From Bordetella parapertussis (GTDB lineage: Bacteria > Pseudomonadota > Gammaproteobacteria > Burkholderiales > Burkholderiaceae_C): a DNA stretch of 64,000 nt. This document shows, piece after piece, positions 18,626 to 27,659 of the stretch. The position numbers and the translations under genes are program-made. Positions within the stretch are counted from its first letter, which is position 1. The number at the start of each line of letters is the position of its first letter. The DNA is taken from NCBI GenBank assembly GCA_945870575.1, contig CAMBSK010000001.1, forward strand, positions 111,606 through 175,605. The letters run 5' to 3'. The notes below the pieces were generated by a model. That model was not told the origin of the DNA. It made no database searches and saw only the letters and a program-made list of their open reading frames with translations.

Positions 18626-18668
18626 GGATAAGGCTAAGCGTCTAAGAACGCGTGAGCCCTTTCAAGCC

Positions 18669-18995
18669 TCAGGGATGCGGACCCCAGGGTGCGGCCACCA
18701 TCAATTGCACGTTCTGCGAATTGATCAAGGGACGCAACTGTTTGGCGAAGGCCATGAATTTTTCATCGGCAAACAACTTCGCCCAGAAGGCACGGCGGTT
18801 TTCGTCGCTGTCGAATTTCCACAAATGGATCAATTGGTGCAAGTCGCCGGTATCGCTGGTGAAATAGCCAATTAAGTGTTTGTCATGACCGCCAGCGCTG
18901 AGTGCCGGCCAGCCTTCGCTGCTGTACAAACGCTTGACTTCTGGCATTTCCCCGACCCGGACGGCGTAAGTGCGTTTTTCGTAAATCACTGTCAT
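18669..18995 (-). CDS. NIPSNAP-family protein
   Basis: Small 108-residue alpha+beta barrel protein of the NIPSNAP family. It starts with the typical EKRTYAVRVG strand and has the family's HLIGYFTSDTGDLHQLIHLWKFDS core. The biochemical role of bacterial members is not established. It is convergent with the NosR-like gene (44-base gap) and divergent from the RNase D-like gene. Confidence 0.88.
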   Translation of the reverse strand: MTVIYEKRTYAVRVGEMPEVKRLYSSEGWPALSAGGHDKHLIGYFTSDTGDLHQLIHLWKFDSDENRRAFWAKLFADEKFMAFAKQLRPLINSQNVQLMVAAPWGPHP

Positions 18996-19078
18996 GGCAA
19001 TATCCCCTCATGTCTCTTGTTTGAAAACTCACGCATCCTATCAGCCATGTTCAAGGACACGCAAGAAACTGCTAGACA

Positions 19079-19705
19079 ATGGCCTGCATGCAAACTCGCC
19101 ACGCCACGCCTGACAAAGAAGCCATTGCCCTGCTGCCGCCCTTTGAGCGACTGGGTCTGGAACGCATAGAACTGGTTTGCACTACTGCGCAGGCTTTGCA
19201 AGCTCGTGAGCAATTATTAATGGCACAGGCCTGGGGCTTTGACACAGAATCCAAACCCACTTTCAAGGTCGGTGAGGTTTCCGACGGGCCGCATATTTTG
19301 CAATTGGCCACCGCAGAACGCGCCTGGGTGATTCAGCTTCATGACCCCGAATGCCGCGCAGTCGCTGCCGGTTTGCTGGGGCATGCAGGGATTGTGAAAG
19401 CCGGTTTTGGACTCGGGGATGACCGCAAACGCATCATCCACAAACTGGGCGTTGATCCGGCAGATATGCTTGAACTCAACACCGTGTTTCGTGAGCGCGG
19501 TTACCGTAAAGACATGGGCGTCAAGGGCGCGGTAGCTGTGCTGTTTGAAAAACGCTTCATCAAATCCAAAAAAGCAGCGACCAGTAATTGGGCGAATGAA
19601 CGGCTGACAGAAGCACAGCTGATTTACGCGGCCAACGATGCCTATGCCGCTTTCAGGGTTTGGCAGGCATTGAAGCTGGAATCAACCGGTGACAGCGTGT
19701 TGTAA
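19079..19705 (+). CDS. RNase D-like 3'-5' exonuclease
   Basis: DEDD-superfamily 3'-5' exonuclease domain protein, 208 residues. The ExoI aspartate and glutamate are in WGFDTESKPTF, ExoII is in the GFGLGDD region, and the ExoIII segment ends in YAANDAYAAFRVW, with the tyrosine of the DEDDy type. There is no HRDC domain, so it is shorter than RNase D. Two nearby start codons (19079 and 19088) are possible. Its last 24 bases overlap the convergent AEC transporter gene. Confidence 0.85.
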   Translation: MACMQTRHATPDKEAIALLPPFERLGLERIELVCTTAQALQAREQLLMAQAWGFDTESKPTFKVGEVSDGPHILQLATAERAWVIQLHDPECRAVAAGLLGHAGIVKAGFGLGDDRKRIIHKLGVDPADMLELNTVFRERGYRKDMGVKGAVAVLFEKRFIKSKKAATSNWANERLTEAQLIYAANDAYAAFRVWQALKLESTGDSVL

Positions 19706-20674
19706 AGCCAGCATAGCAGGCACACTGACCAGCGCAAACACCACAGACAAAGACAGACTGACCGACACCTCGGCCTCTCTGACTTTGTAACGGCTGGCGA
19801 ACAAATAAGAATTGGCACCGACCGGCATACACGCGGTCAGCATCATCACGGTCATTGGCAAAGGTGGCAGACACAGCAAGTAACCGCCGGTCAGTATCAA
19901 CAAAGGATGAAACACATTTTTCAAAGCGACGATTTGAAAAACTTCGCGCCAAATAACAGCGGGTTCAGAACCATCGGCTTTCGTCTGCCCTAACTTGCCA
20001 CGGCCTAACACCTGATGCAATTGAATACCGACCATGATCAGTGCCAAGGGAGAAAACGAGCGGCCCAACCAGTCCAGCGGTTTATCTATCAGTTCGGGCA
20101 ATTCGAAACCTGTGAGAGAAAACATCAGCCCCAGAAAAGCCGGTAAAGACACAGGATGCAGCACCGCGGCTTTGGCCGCTTTCAATACCGTAGTGCGCAA
20201 ACTTTGCACCTGCGCACCCGGCATGCGACCGGCTTCGCGCGCACTGGCAATCTCAAACAATAAAGTGGCATAGGTCAAAATAATCAAGGCGTGTACAGAG
20301 ACCAGCGTGAGTATGTACACCAAACCCTGCGTTCCGTAGGCCAGTGAGACCATGGGAATACCAATCATCACGGCATTGCTATAAGTGCCGCCCAGCGCAC
20401 GCATACAGCCGTGCTGCGTTAGACCGTAAATCATCACCCAGGCAGTAAACCACAACAATGTCAGCACGTGGTACATCATGACCGGGCTTAAATCCAGCTC
20501 GGCCAATTGCACTTTAGACAATGTGCGAAACAACAAAGCCGGGCCCAGCAAATTGAATACCAACTTGGAAATATCTTTCAGCCCTTGGTCGGATACCCAG
20601 CGCAGCTTGCCCGCTAGATAGCCGCAACTGACCATCAAGATCACAGGAAGCAAGGCGTGGAAGATGGTGGGCAT
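19682..20674 (-). CDS. AEC-family transporter
   Basis: Inner-membrane permease of the auxin efflux carrier family, 330 residues, with about ten hydrophobic helices in two halves. The N-terminal AGKLRWVSDQG, the NAVMIGIPM segment and the late ACMPVGANSYLFASRY motif are typical. Bacterial members often carry malate, malonate or other organic acids, but the substrate is not predictable here. It overlaps the RNase D-like gene tail to tail. Confidence 0.9.
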   Translation of the reverse strand: MPTIFHALLPVILMVSCGYLAGKLRWVSDQGLKDISKLVFNLLGPALLFRTLSKVQLAELDLSPVMMYHVLTLLWFTAWVMIYGLTQHGCMRALGGTYSNAVMIGIPMVSLAYGTQGLVYILTLVSVHALIILTYATLLFEIASAREAGRMPGAQVQSLRTTVLKAAKAAVLHPVSLPAFLGLMFSLTGFELPELIDKPLDWLGRSFSPLALIMVGIQLHQVLGRGKLGQTKADGSEPAVIWREVFQIVALKNVFHPLLILTGGYLLCLPPLPMTVMMLTACMPVGANSYLFASRYKVREAEVSVSLSLSVVFALVSVPAMLALQHAVTG

Positions 20675-20795
20675 GACAGTGACCGTAGTTTTTATAAAGT
20701 GGTTAAGAGCGAATTGAATACGGAGACGAATTTATTCTTCAGCGCCATTGTGCCTAAAAGCTTTTGGCAAATTTTTAAACGCATCCGCAATACAT

Positions 20796-21116
20796 TCAGT
20801 GAAAGTCACTTTCTCGCTGATGTCGCACTGCTGCAATGGTCACCGTTTGAGAATCTGTGATTTCAAATAAAGCCACGTAGCCAGTAGCGCCAAAAGGCAC
20901 GATGAGTTCGCGCAGCAACAGGTTGTTGGATGCTTTACGGCAAGTAAAAGGTGAGCTCTTCAAAGTAGCAAAACCGTTTTCCAGCGCAGCAATCGCTTTG
21001 TCGGCTATCCCTAAGTCACCGCCGCCAGGGCGGGTCAGTTCTCTGTGCAGCAAAAAATCAAAAAGCTCTCGCACATCCTCTTGTGCGTCTCGCGTCAGTC
21101 GGACTTTGTAGGTCAT
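20796..21116 (-). CDS. ParE/RelE-superfamily toxin
   Basis: Probable toxin of a type II toxin-antitoxin pair, 106 residues. The N-terminus YKVRLTRDAQEDVRELFDF and the C-terminal IAAVRHQRESDFH match the ParE branch of the RelE/ParE fold, whose members usually poison gyrase. The ATG overlaps the stop of the upstream antitoxin by 4 bases (ATGA), so translation is coupled. The 120 bases downstream hold no gene. The protein is full length and shows no disrupting stop. Confidence 0.85.
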   Translation of the reverse strand: MTYKVRLTRDAQEDVRELFDFLLHRELTRPGGGDLGIADKAIAALENGFATLKSSPFTCRKASNNLLLRELIVPFGATGYVALFEITDSQTVTIAAVRHQRESDFH

Positions 21117-21394
21117 GCACGCGGCTGTTTTACTTTCGCACGCGCCTTGGTCAACCGGGTGCGTAAATCCGACAACACATGGTCAGCGCTGACATAGTCT
21201 TGGCTTTGCGCAGCAGCCGCCAGCGAAGCGAGGCCACGTTCAATGAATGTATGTTGTTGTTGCCTTTGTTGCACTGAATGACGTATCGCAGTTTCTACAA
21301 ACTGGGACAAGGACTCTCCTTCAGCCAGCAAGGACTCGACTGTGGAACGCAAGGCCGGTTCCACGCGAATAGAAGGCAGAGTGGATGTTTTCAT
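21113..21394 (-). CDS. Antitoxin of the ParE-like pair (YlcI/YnfO-like)
   Basis: Small 93-residue protein coded just before and overlapping the toxin. The N-terminal PSIRVEPALRSTVESLLAEG and SLSQFVETAIRH look like a ribbon-helix-helix DNA-binding domain. The basic C-terminus would bind and block the toxin. The start at 21394 is preferred over 21412 because MKTSTLPSIRV is the usual start of this fold. Such antitoxins normally repress their own promoter. Confidence 0.8.
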   Translation of the reverse strand: MKTSTLPSIRVEPALRSTVESLLAEGESLSQFVETAIRHSVQQRQQQHTFIERGLASLAAAAQSQDYVSADHVLSDLRTRLTKARAKVKQPRA

Positions 21395-21472
21395 GAATAA
21401 AGTGTAGCGCAATTGCGATGCAGTAATTTCATGCGGGATGCTTGGCCTGAGGCCAATGGTATTTCTTCTTAA

Positions 21473-21550
21473 CTATGCTTCCCAAGGGTTGATGACGGTC
21501 ACCCCAGCAGCCTCAAAAGGACCGTTGTCGCGGGAAGCGACGGCGAAGCC
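21473..21550 (-). pseudogene. Truncated 3' end of a vapC-like toxin gene
   Basis: On the minus strand this reads GFAVASRDNGPFEAAG and then VTVINPWEA followed by TAG. That is the C-terminus of the intact VapC at 28133-28558, which reads GFAVATRDNG and ends in WEASP. The DNA is 74/76 identical to 28141-28216. Upstream of 21551 the similarity stops, so only about 25 codons remain. Confidence 0.85.
21475..21550. repeat. 76-bp direct repeat, copy 1 (vapC 3' end)
   Basis: Matches 28141-28216 in the same orientation with two mismatches by my alignment (AA here, TG there, at 21535-21536). Weaker similarity continues to the left without gaps (TTTCATGC and GGATGCTT blocks). The two copies bracket about 6.6 kb that holds the hydrolase-NTPase and RES/Xre genes. 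Confidence 0.85.
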
Positions 21551-21869
21551 CATCTTTGTGCGTCCGCATGATGAAGGCCTCCCGCTACCAAATGGCTACA
21601 CGGAGTTACCCGGTAAGGTCGTAGCACTGACGAATTTGTATCCCGCTCAGCTCGCCTACAGCTTTGACACGGGGGCATTGAAGGCGCTGGAGCCGTAGGC
21701 TGCGGCAAAAGACTGGAGTTGGACTCCACTCAGTGAGCAGTTGATTAATAACGACCGACCCCTTGCGGTCTTAAACTGCGTGTTAACTTTGCCGTGATAA
21801 GCCAGATAAGAAATTTTGACAAATAGATATTGGATTTATTGGATTGGGCTTTAGGCATACTTCAGAGAT

Positions 21870-21903
21870 AAAAAAACGCAATTTTTCTTGAAGACAAGAT
21901 TGC
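21870..21903 (-). terminator. Terminator-like hairpin with no gene to terminate
   Basis: On the minus strand GCAAT and CTTG pair with CAAG and ATTGC around TCTT, with an AAAA bulge, followed by seven T residues. No minus-strand gene lies just upstream, so it may belong to a lost gene or protect against read-through. Confidence 0.4.
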
Positions 21904-22200
21904 AGCGTTTGCGGTCACCGGGTAAGACGTGCTGACCAACTGTAGTGGACAAATTACAATCATTCGCAGCTAACTTCTTTGGAAATCTTCACAGTTTGAA
22001 GAGCCTGCGTACACATTGCGAGTAAGACCGAGCTTCGACTTGAATTTCAAATTGTGGACCATTTCTTCCAACGCAGAAGTCAAAAAAATACCCGAAACTG
22101 GCCAATGACCATCGGATTACTGGACACCATTCACAACATCAGAATGAAGTGCTCAAGCTACTTCACGATATTGCTCAAAATATAAATGGAAGGACAGCGC

Positions 22201-25200
22201 ATGGCAACGCTGACACGGATACACACAGCTCTTGCACCAAATGCAATTCACATCATCTTCGTTCACGGTCTCGGTGGTGAGGCGCGATCAACTTGGATGC
22301 ATAACCCGAAGGACCACACAACACTTTGGCCTAACTGGATCGGCGAAGACATCGGGTGCCATGTTTGGGTTGCAGGATATGAAGCCGCCCCCTCAGGCTG
22401 GACCGGTGAGGCTATGCATTTGGTCGACCTCGGCGAAGCCTTGTTCGCCGCCCTCCAGGCAGAATCGACTTTTCAGGGCAAGAAGTTGGTCTTGATAGGC
22501 CACAGCCTTGGTGGCTTGGTCATTAAGTCTGGAATGACGCAAGCCGCCTCACTCGGCGATCCGCGAAGGGTTGCTTTGCTCGACACAGTTGCCGGTGTGG
22601 TTTTCGTAGCGACACCTCACCAGAGTTCAAGTCTGGCGACGTTGGCACACAGGTTAAGAGTCATCCTGCGAACAAACTCTCCAGTAACCAACATGGTGCG
22701 CGATGATTCTTGGCTCAAGTTGATTAACAGCCAGTTTCGAAACTTGCAACACGAACGCCGCTTTTCGGTGCGAGTGCTATTCGAAACCAAAGTCACCTAC
22801 ATAAGTTGGAGGACGCTTTTTTTATTTAAGTGGCCTTGGCAACTAATTGTTGATGCCAACAGCTGCGACCCAGGCATCACCCTTGTAGTGCCAACGGGAA
22901 TCGATGGTGATCACTTGCAAGTCGCCAAGCCTAAGTCACGCCTAGAGCTCGCACATAAAACCTTAGTCGAGTTTCTGGTTGGCGTGACCAACGTACCACC
23001 CTCCGGCTTTCCAGTGGTGAACTACCCGCATGCTGGTTGGCATGAGACCGGTGAGCTAGCGTTACGCATGCGCAATGCGTCAGCGCTATTACTGAGCTGG
23101 CCAAGCACGTTGCCTGACGGCACTTGGCTTCCACGCCCAGAACTGCACACGCTAATTGCTAATGTTGTTGGTGCGGAGACAAGCACGCACTTGCTACTAG
23201 GCGAACCAGGATGCGGGAAGTCGTCCCTATTGGTTCGACTTGCACAGGAAAAGCAAGAAGCTGGATGGGTTGTTCTGGCAATCAAAGCTGATAGCCTGCC
23301 TCCAAATTTGCTGAATAGAGAAGCACTCACGCGGCATTTGAACCTTGGTGCTGAAACATCATCAGTTTTAAGGCGGCTTGCTAAAAGTGGCCCCGTGCTT
23401 GTGGTCATTGACCAAGTTGATGCGTTGGCCGACCTAGTCGTTCAACAGTCCGCGCGTCTGCGCGTTTTGCTCGATTTGGTTCAGGATCTTTGTGATGCAC
23501 CTGGCGTGCATACGGTCATTTCGTGCCGTACCTTTGAGCAAAGGCATGACCCAGCCCTTAGGAATCTGGATGCCACCACTCTGACGCTGGACTTCCATGG
23601 GCTGCTGGAAAAGCAATGGGAGACGCAGGTAACCAGCGACCCCACAGGAAAGCGCAAGGTCGCTATACAGCATTTAGCGAAACTTATGGCTGACCGCGAA
23701 GTGCTTGGCCTGCCATTAGCCATCGTAGAGAACCATTTTGTGGAGATACAGGCGTTAGCTTCGTCTGGTCTGCTACTGCTTGACAAAGTCCCAGGTCGGG
23801 TGGAATTCCGGCACCAAACGCTATACGAATTTGTCCGGGCGCGCAGCTTTCTAGAGGAAAGTGGCAGCCTAACAGAAACAGTGCTAGCGCATCAAAGTAG
23901 CATGCGAATCCGTCCGCAGTTGTGGCATGCCCTCGGATATTTCCGTGGAGCAAGCCCTGAGGACTATGGCACAGAGATCAACAGACTATGGGCAACTGAT
24001 CTGCGTCCGCATCTAAAGATGCTTCTGATTGAATTCCTGGGGCGGCAGACGATGCCGCTACCAGTAGAGAGGCAACTGGTAGAACGGGCACTGCCAGATA
24101 AGTGGTTCTTGCCTAGATTCATAGGGGCTGCCATTGGAAGCCCTGAATGGTTTGCAGTCCTAGCGCCGACACACCTCCCGAGGATGATGTCGCCGGCTAA
24201 TGATCAGGCTCAGATGTTGCTGCCCTTGCTTCGGCAGGCGCTGCACTTTGATACTGACACTGCCGTTGGCTTGGTAGTTCTCCACTGGCTACCCAACCAG
24301 ACCCGCGACGAGTTGAGTTGGCAGGTGCTGGGCTTTGGCGACGTGGTTCCCAGGATAGGTAATTGGTTGAATAGCCTAGTTACGATTGCTGGACGAACGC
24401 CAATTGCCGAGTGGTCCATCGGACACTTGGCGGGTGTAGTTAGCGCAGCTTTTCCCGCCGAAGCGCCAAGAATCGTAGCGGCATGGCTCAAGCGCCAAAT
24501 TGAATCGGCCGAAGTGCCGCTCCCCACGTTACTGGAAGACGATGAGACCGTAGCAGTGGGTGTGTCCCAGCGCGTTCAGATCATTCTTGAAGCGCGGCAG
24601 TTTCATGACATGGAGGCTATCGCGCAGGCCGCGCCGCAAGCTTTCGTTGTCAACATTTGGCCGCTGCTGCTCCAAGGCTTAAGCTTATGCGCAACTGATG
24701 AGCCGGGCGTTGTGGTTTGCTATCGGCAAATTAGTGGATTGACTTTCCAAGATCTGGATGAGGAAAAGCTACATCAGGACTGCCCATTGATACGTTCTGT
24801 GCAGCTAGCCGTACAAGCATGGGCTGAGACAGATGCAGCGGGCTATCTTGACTTTGCAGACGAATATGCGGGGTCTGATCTATTGCTTGTGCACAGATTT
24901 CTCTCTTATGGACGCATACGGGCTGCTAGGCACTTGCCATTGCGCGTGTTTGATTACTTGGTAACAGACGCAAGGCGACTTGTGATGGGACCATACTCCG
25001 ATGTTCATAAAGAAAGCATCGCTCTGATCAAAGCATTAAGCCCCCTTCTCAATAAGTCAGGCCTTGCTTTACTTGAAACAACTTTAATCAATTGGCACTA
25101 TTACACGGCTACGGCGCAAGCCGATGACGATGTCAACGTTCGACATCGACGGCTTCGACGGGCAAGACAGCATCGCTTACGGCTACTTCGCGCGCTACCG

Positions 25201-26832
25201 GCTGCACATCGCAGTCGGGACCTGCAGCGGCTTGTAGCCGAGGAAGAGCGCGCATTTCCGAGTCTGGAGGAGCGTGACGTCTATTTCTCTGGAATGCAGG
25301 CGATTGAAAGCCCTGTAAGTTCTGAGCAGATGGCGAAGGCTTCTGACGCGGATGTTCTGAATCTATTCAGCGAGTTGACTGATGCTTCGGAATGGGACCA
25401 TCCGAGGCATCGCATGACAGGTGGTGCGATCCAGGCTGGTCGAGAATTGGCTAGCCTTGCAAAAAAGGATTTAGGCAAGGCACTTCGAATCCTGAAGGCG
25501 CTTAAACCAGGACTTAACGAGATTCCAGTTGGTTTGGTTCTGAGAGAACTGATACCAGGCGGCCTTGCTGCCACTGCGCTGTATGCCTTGGTGGCCGAAC
25601 TTGAAGACAAGGGGTTTGTTAGCGCCGATTTTCGTCAGGACGCCGCGAGCGCGATCGGGAACGCGGTCGGCAAAGAATCTCCAGTTCCCGATGAATTGAT
25701 TGACCGTATGGAACGATGGTTGATGCCCCTAATTCAAGAGTCAACCCATCAAGATGAATCTGATTCCACTGGCTATCAGTCGTCAGTGCTTTGGGGGCAT
25801 GGCTCATTTATGACCCTCCCGAATGGGAACTACCCAACTCTTAGTGCTCTTACAGCTTCATGCCTGTGTGCAGAGCCGGCACGGATTGATCGCTGGCTAG
25901 ACATTCTCGAAGGTCATACTTCTCGATATGAATCACCAAAGGTCTGGGAGGCGTTACTCAGACACGAGTTGTTGAACCTTCGGACGGCAGAGCGCGCACG
26001 GGCTGAGTCGCTGATCGATACGCTGTTAGATAAATTTCCCTCCATCGTAAACGGACGGGCCTGGGTTCACTTCGTTGCTCATGCGTACCATTGGTGTTCG
26101 CGTGCATCAGCTCAACGTTGGGTAATGCGTACCTTGAATGAAGCTACGAACAGCCAAGGCGCAGGCGAGCTAATTGGCTTGAGATACGCAAGATCACCCG
26201 AGGAGATCTGGTCGCGAGAACTGGCGTATTCGCTGGCAACTGGAGAGACCACATTTGCCTCTCGCGGCTTAGCTTTTTGCGTGGCTCACCTCTGGCATGA
26301 GCCAATAACAAGACCCGTTGTTCATCCACTCTTATTGCAACTGCTTTGCAGTGTCGATAAGCAAGTTTTAGATGCCCTTTCGGAACTCTTTTTAACTGAT
26401 GGGTTTGCTGCTGACCCAGAAACCCGCGAGCTGCTGGACGCATTTGTGGTTTACCCCAGCGTATTGAAGAACGGGCGCGCGGAGCACCTTCCTGAATTGC
26501 TGGCCAAGTTAGTAGCCGCCGAACCTGAGCGAGTCTGTCGCGTGGCCCACGCGCTACTTGACACAGCAGGCGACCAAATGGGCAATATTGCCACTTCATG
26601 GTATCTGGGTACTGAGTGGCTACTTGACATTGCCCTACAGCTTCAAGACTTGGGGAACGCACAACGCGCTGCCGGCTCTATGCTTTTCGAGCGAATGTTG
26701 GAGTTCAACATACCTCAGGCGGTGGAGCTGACGCTAAATTTGGATAAGCGGATGCCGGGCAGTGACTTCCCGCGACCGAACGTGAGCCGGAGGTCACGAA
26801 CTAAACAGCCTAGGCCAGCACGAAATGAATGA
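22201..26832 (+). CDS. Alpha/beta-hydrolase - STAND NTPase - helical repeat protein (NLR-like, putative defence)
   Basis: 1543 residues in three parts. Residues 1-260 are an alpha/beta hydrolase of SERAC1/PGAP1 type: HGLGG near H22, nucleophile elbow GHSLGG with S102, and a DHLQVAK segment with H238 as the likely catalytic histidine. Residues about 290-540 are a P-loop NTPase: Walker A GEPGCGKS at 334-341, Walker B VLVVIDQVD with D404 and D407, and the STAND hallmark FRHQTLYEFVRA from 536. The remaining 1000 residues look like helical repeats, as in sensor regions. ATG 22201 has GGAAGGA before it and is preferred to 22186. This effector-NTPase-sensor order is that of bacterial NLR-like antiphage proteins. 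Antiviral action is inferred, not shown. Toxin-antitoxin genes and a repeat flank it. Confidence 0.85.
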   Translation: MATLTRIHTALAPNAIHIIFVHGLGGEARSTWMHNPKDHTTLWPNWIGEDIGCHVWVAGYEAAPSGWTGEAMHLVDLGEALFAALQAESTFQGKKLVLIGHSLGGLVIKSGMTQAASLGDPRRVALLDTVAGVVFVATPHQSSSLATLAHRLRVILRTNSPVTNMVRDDSWLKLINSQFRNLQHERRFSVRVLFETKVTYISWRTLFLFKWPWQLIVDANSCDPGITLVVPTGIDGDHLQVAKPKSRLELAHKTLVEFLVGVTNVPPSGFPVVNYPHAGWHETGELALRMRNASALLLSWPSTLPDGTWLPRPELHTLIANVVGAETSTHLLLGEPGCGKSSLLVRLAQEKQEAGWVVLAIKADSLPPNLLNREALTRHLNLGAETSSVLRRLAKSGPVLVVIDQVDALADLVVQQSARLRVLLDLVQDLCDAPGVHTVISCRTFEQRHDPALRNLDATTLTLDFHGLLEKQWETQVTSDPTGKRKVAIQHLAKLMADREVLGLPLAIVENHFVEIQALASSGLLLLDKVPGRVEFRHQTLYEFVRARSFLEESGSLTETVLAHQSSMRIRPQLWHALGYFRGASPEDYGTEINRLWATDLRPHLKMLLIEFLGRQTMPLPVERQLVERALPDKWFLPRFIGAAIGSPEWFAVLAPTHLPRMMSPANDQAQMLLPLLRQALHFDTDTAVGLVVLHWLPNQTRDELSWQVLGFGDVVPRIGNWLNSLVTIAGRTPIAEWSIGHLAGVVSAAFPAEAPRIVAAWLKRQIESAEVPLPTLLEDDETVAVGVSQRVQIILEARQFHDMEAIAQAAPQAFVVNIWPLLLQGLSLCATDEPGVVVCYRQISGLTFQDLDEEKLHQDCPLIRSVQLAVQAWAETDAAGYLDFADEYAGSDLLLVHRFLSYGRIRAARHLPLRVFDYLVTDARRLVMGPYSDVHKESIALIKALSPLLNKSGLALLETTLINWHYYTATAQADDDVNVRHRRLRRARQHRLRLLRALPAAHRSRDLQRLVAEEERAFPSLEERDVYFSGMQAIESPVSSEQMAKASDADVLNLFSELTDASEWDHPRHRMTGGAIQAGRELASLAKKDLGKALRILKALKPGLNEIPVGLVLRELIPGGLAATALYALVAELEDKGFVSADFRQDAASAIGNAVGKESPVPDELIDRMERWLMPLIQESTHQDESDSTGYQSSVLWGHGSFMTLPNGNYPTLSALTASCLCAEPARIDRWLDILEGHTSRYESPKVWEALLRHELLNLRTAERARAESLIDTLLDKFPSIVNGRAWVHFVAHAYHWCSRASAQRWVMRTLNEATNSQGAGELIGLRYARSPEEIWSRELAYSLATGETTFASRGLAFCVAHLWHEPITRPVVHPLLLQLLCSVDKQVLDALSELFLTDGFAADPETRELLDAFVVYPSVLKNGRAEHLPELLAKLVAAEPERVCRVAHALLDTAGDQMGNIATSWYLGTEWLLDIALQLQDLGNAQRAAGSMLFERMLEFNIPQAVELTLNLDKRMPGSDFPRPNVSRRSRTKQPRPARNE

Positions 26833-26957
26833 CCCAACGATGCAATGCAATGCAATTCGAGGCGATAAAAAAAGCAGTTGTGTGCGATATATCTCATTTT
26901 GTGAATCAGGTTGCTACTTGAGATACCTCCCGCACAGGTATTGGCGGTTAGCGAGCG

Positions 26958-27659
26958 CTACGAAAAATCAAACCTCTCGCGGCCATTTGAAAATATAACT
27001 TTGTCACTCGTGGTGTGACAATGCCATTGTTCAAATTGCACTTGAGCAGAGTGCAAGCTCAAGGCAAGCGGATCCAATACAGCGGCGCATGTATGTCCGG
27101 GTGCCCGAACCGAGCCATACCGAATCCAGGCCACATGTCCAGAATCTCGAGCCAACTGGCCAAGCTTTTGCGTTTCGGTGTAATCGCTTGGGTGGTGCCA
27201 GTGAAGTTGCGCCTGATTCCATGGCGAAGACTGCAAATCAATGGCTCGTCCTTTCACGACAGCTTCGTACATTGAGTGCTCCGTTGAAAGTTCTTGCTTT
27301 ACGAGGCCCACACTATCAAGCAAAAAACGCTTTCTCCAATAAGCGATTTCTGCACAAGCACAAAAGGGATCATCGGCACCGTACCAAATGCCCGGTGTGT
27401 TCACACCCCGAAATCTGGATCCTGTGTGGGGAACGTAACGAAACGGAGCGGCCAGCAAGTAGTGAAGACCGAGAGCCTGGGCTGGCAGAGGTGGCTTATT
27501 GCTCTCTAGCATTTGCTCTAGCAAATCCTGTTCGTCCGCAGAATCTACAAGGCGCATGGTGGCGGCGATATGCTGCGTTTCGACCAGACGAAACGAACGC
27601 GTGGCCAACGTTACGACATGTTCCTGTATCCAGGCTGGATCCCACAAGGACTCGGACAT
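26958..27659 (-). CDS. RES-domain toxin
   Basis: Toxin of a RES/Xre type II system; characterised members deplete NAD+ . The 233-residue product has SRFRGVNTPGIWYGADD with the conserved arginine, the CACAEIAYWR segment with the glutamate, and a later conserved serine region. The ATG at 27659 overlaps the antitoxin stop by one base (TAATG), which supports translational coupling and this start over the longer open frame. It is convergent with the hydrolase-NTPase gene, 125 bases away. Confidence 0.88.
   Translation of the reverse strand: MSESLWDPAWIQEHVVTLATRSFRLVETQHIAATMRLVDSADEQDLLEQMLESNKPPLPAQALGLHYLLAAPFRYVPHTGSRFRGVNTPGIWYGADDPFCACAEIAYWRKRFLLDSVGLVKQELSTEHSMYEAVVKGRAIDLQSSPWNQAQLHWHHPSDYTETQKLGQLARDSGHVAWIRYGSVRAPGHTCAAVLDPLALSLHSAQVQFEQWHCHTTSDKVIFSNGRERFDFS

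Larger units (their letters stand above)
21395..22200. other. Long non-genic junction between the ParE pair and the hydrolase-NTPase gene
   Basis: About 800 bases with no intact gene. It contains a truncated vapC tail (21473-21550), an open stretch up to 21698 on the plus strand whose last 40 codons (including PNGYTELPGKVV) match no family I know, a small stem GACCG/CGGTC at 21753-21770, a terminator-like hairpin on the minus strand at 21870-21903, and an AT-richer region before the 22201 start. It looks like a recombination scar. Confidence 0.55.

Noticed and set aside
25131..25230. Suspected frameshift in the hydrolase-NTPase gene at an Arg-rich stretch
   Set aside because: Although locally Arg-rich, the frame stays open and continues with plausible helical sequence (LLRALPAAHRSRDLQRLVAEEE), as seen in related STAND proteins.
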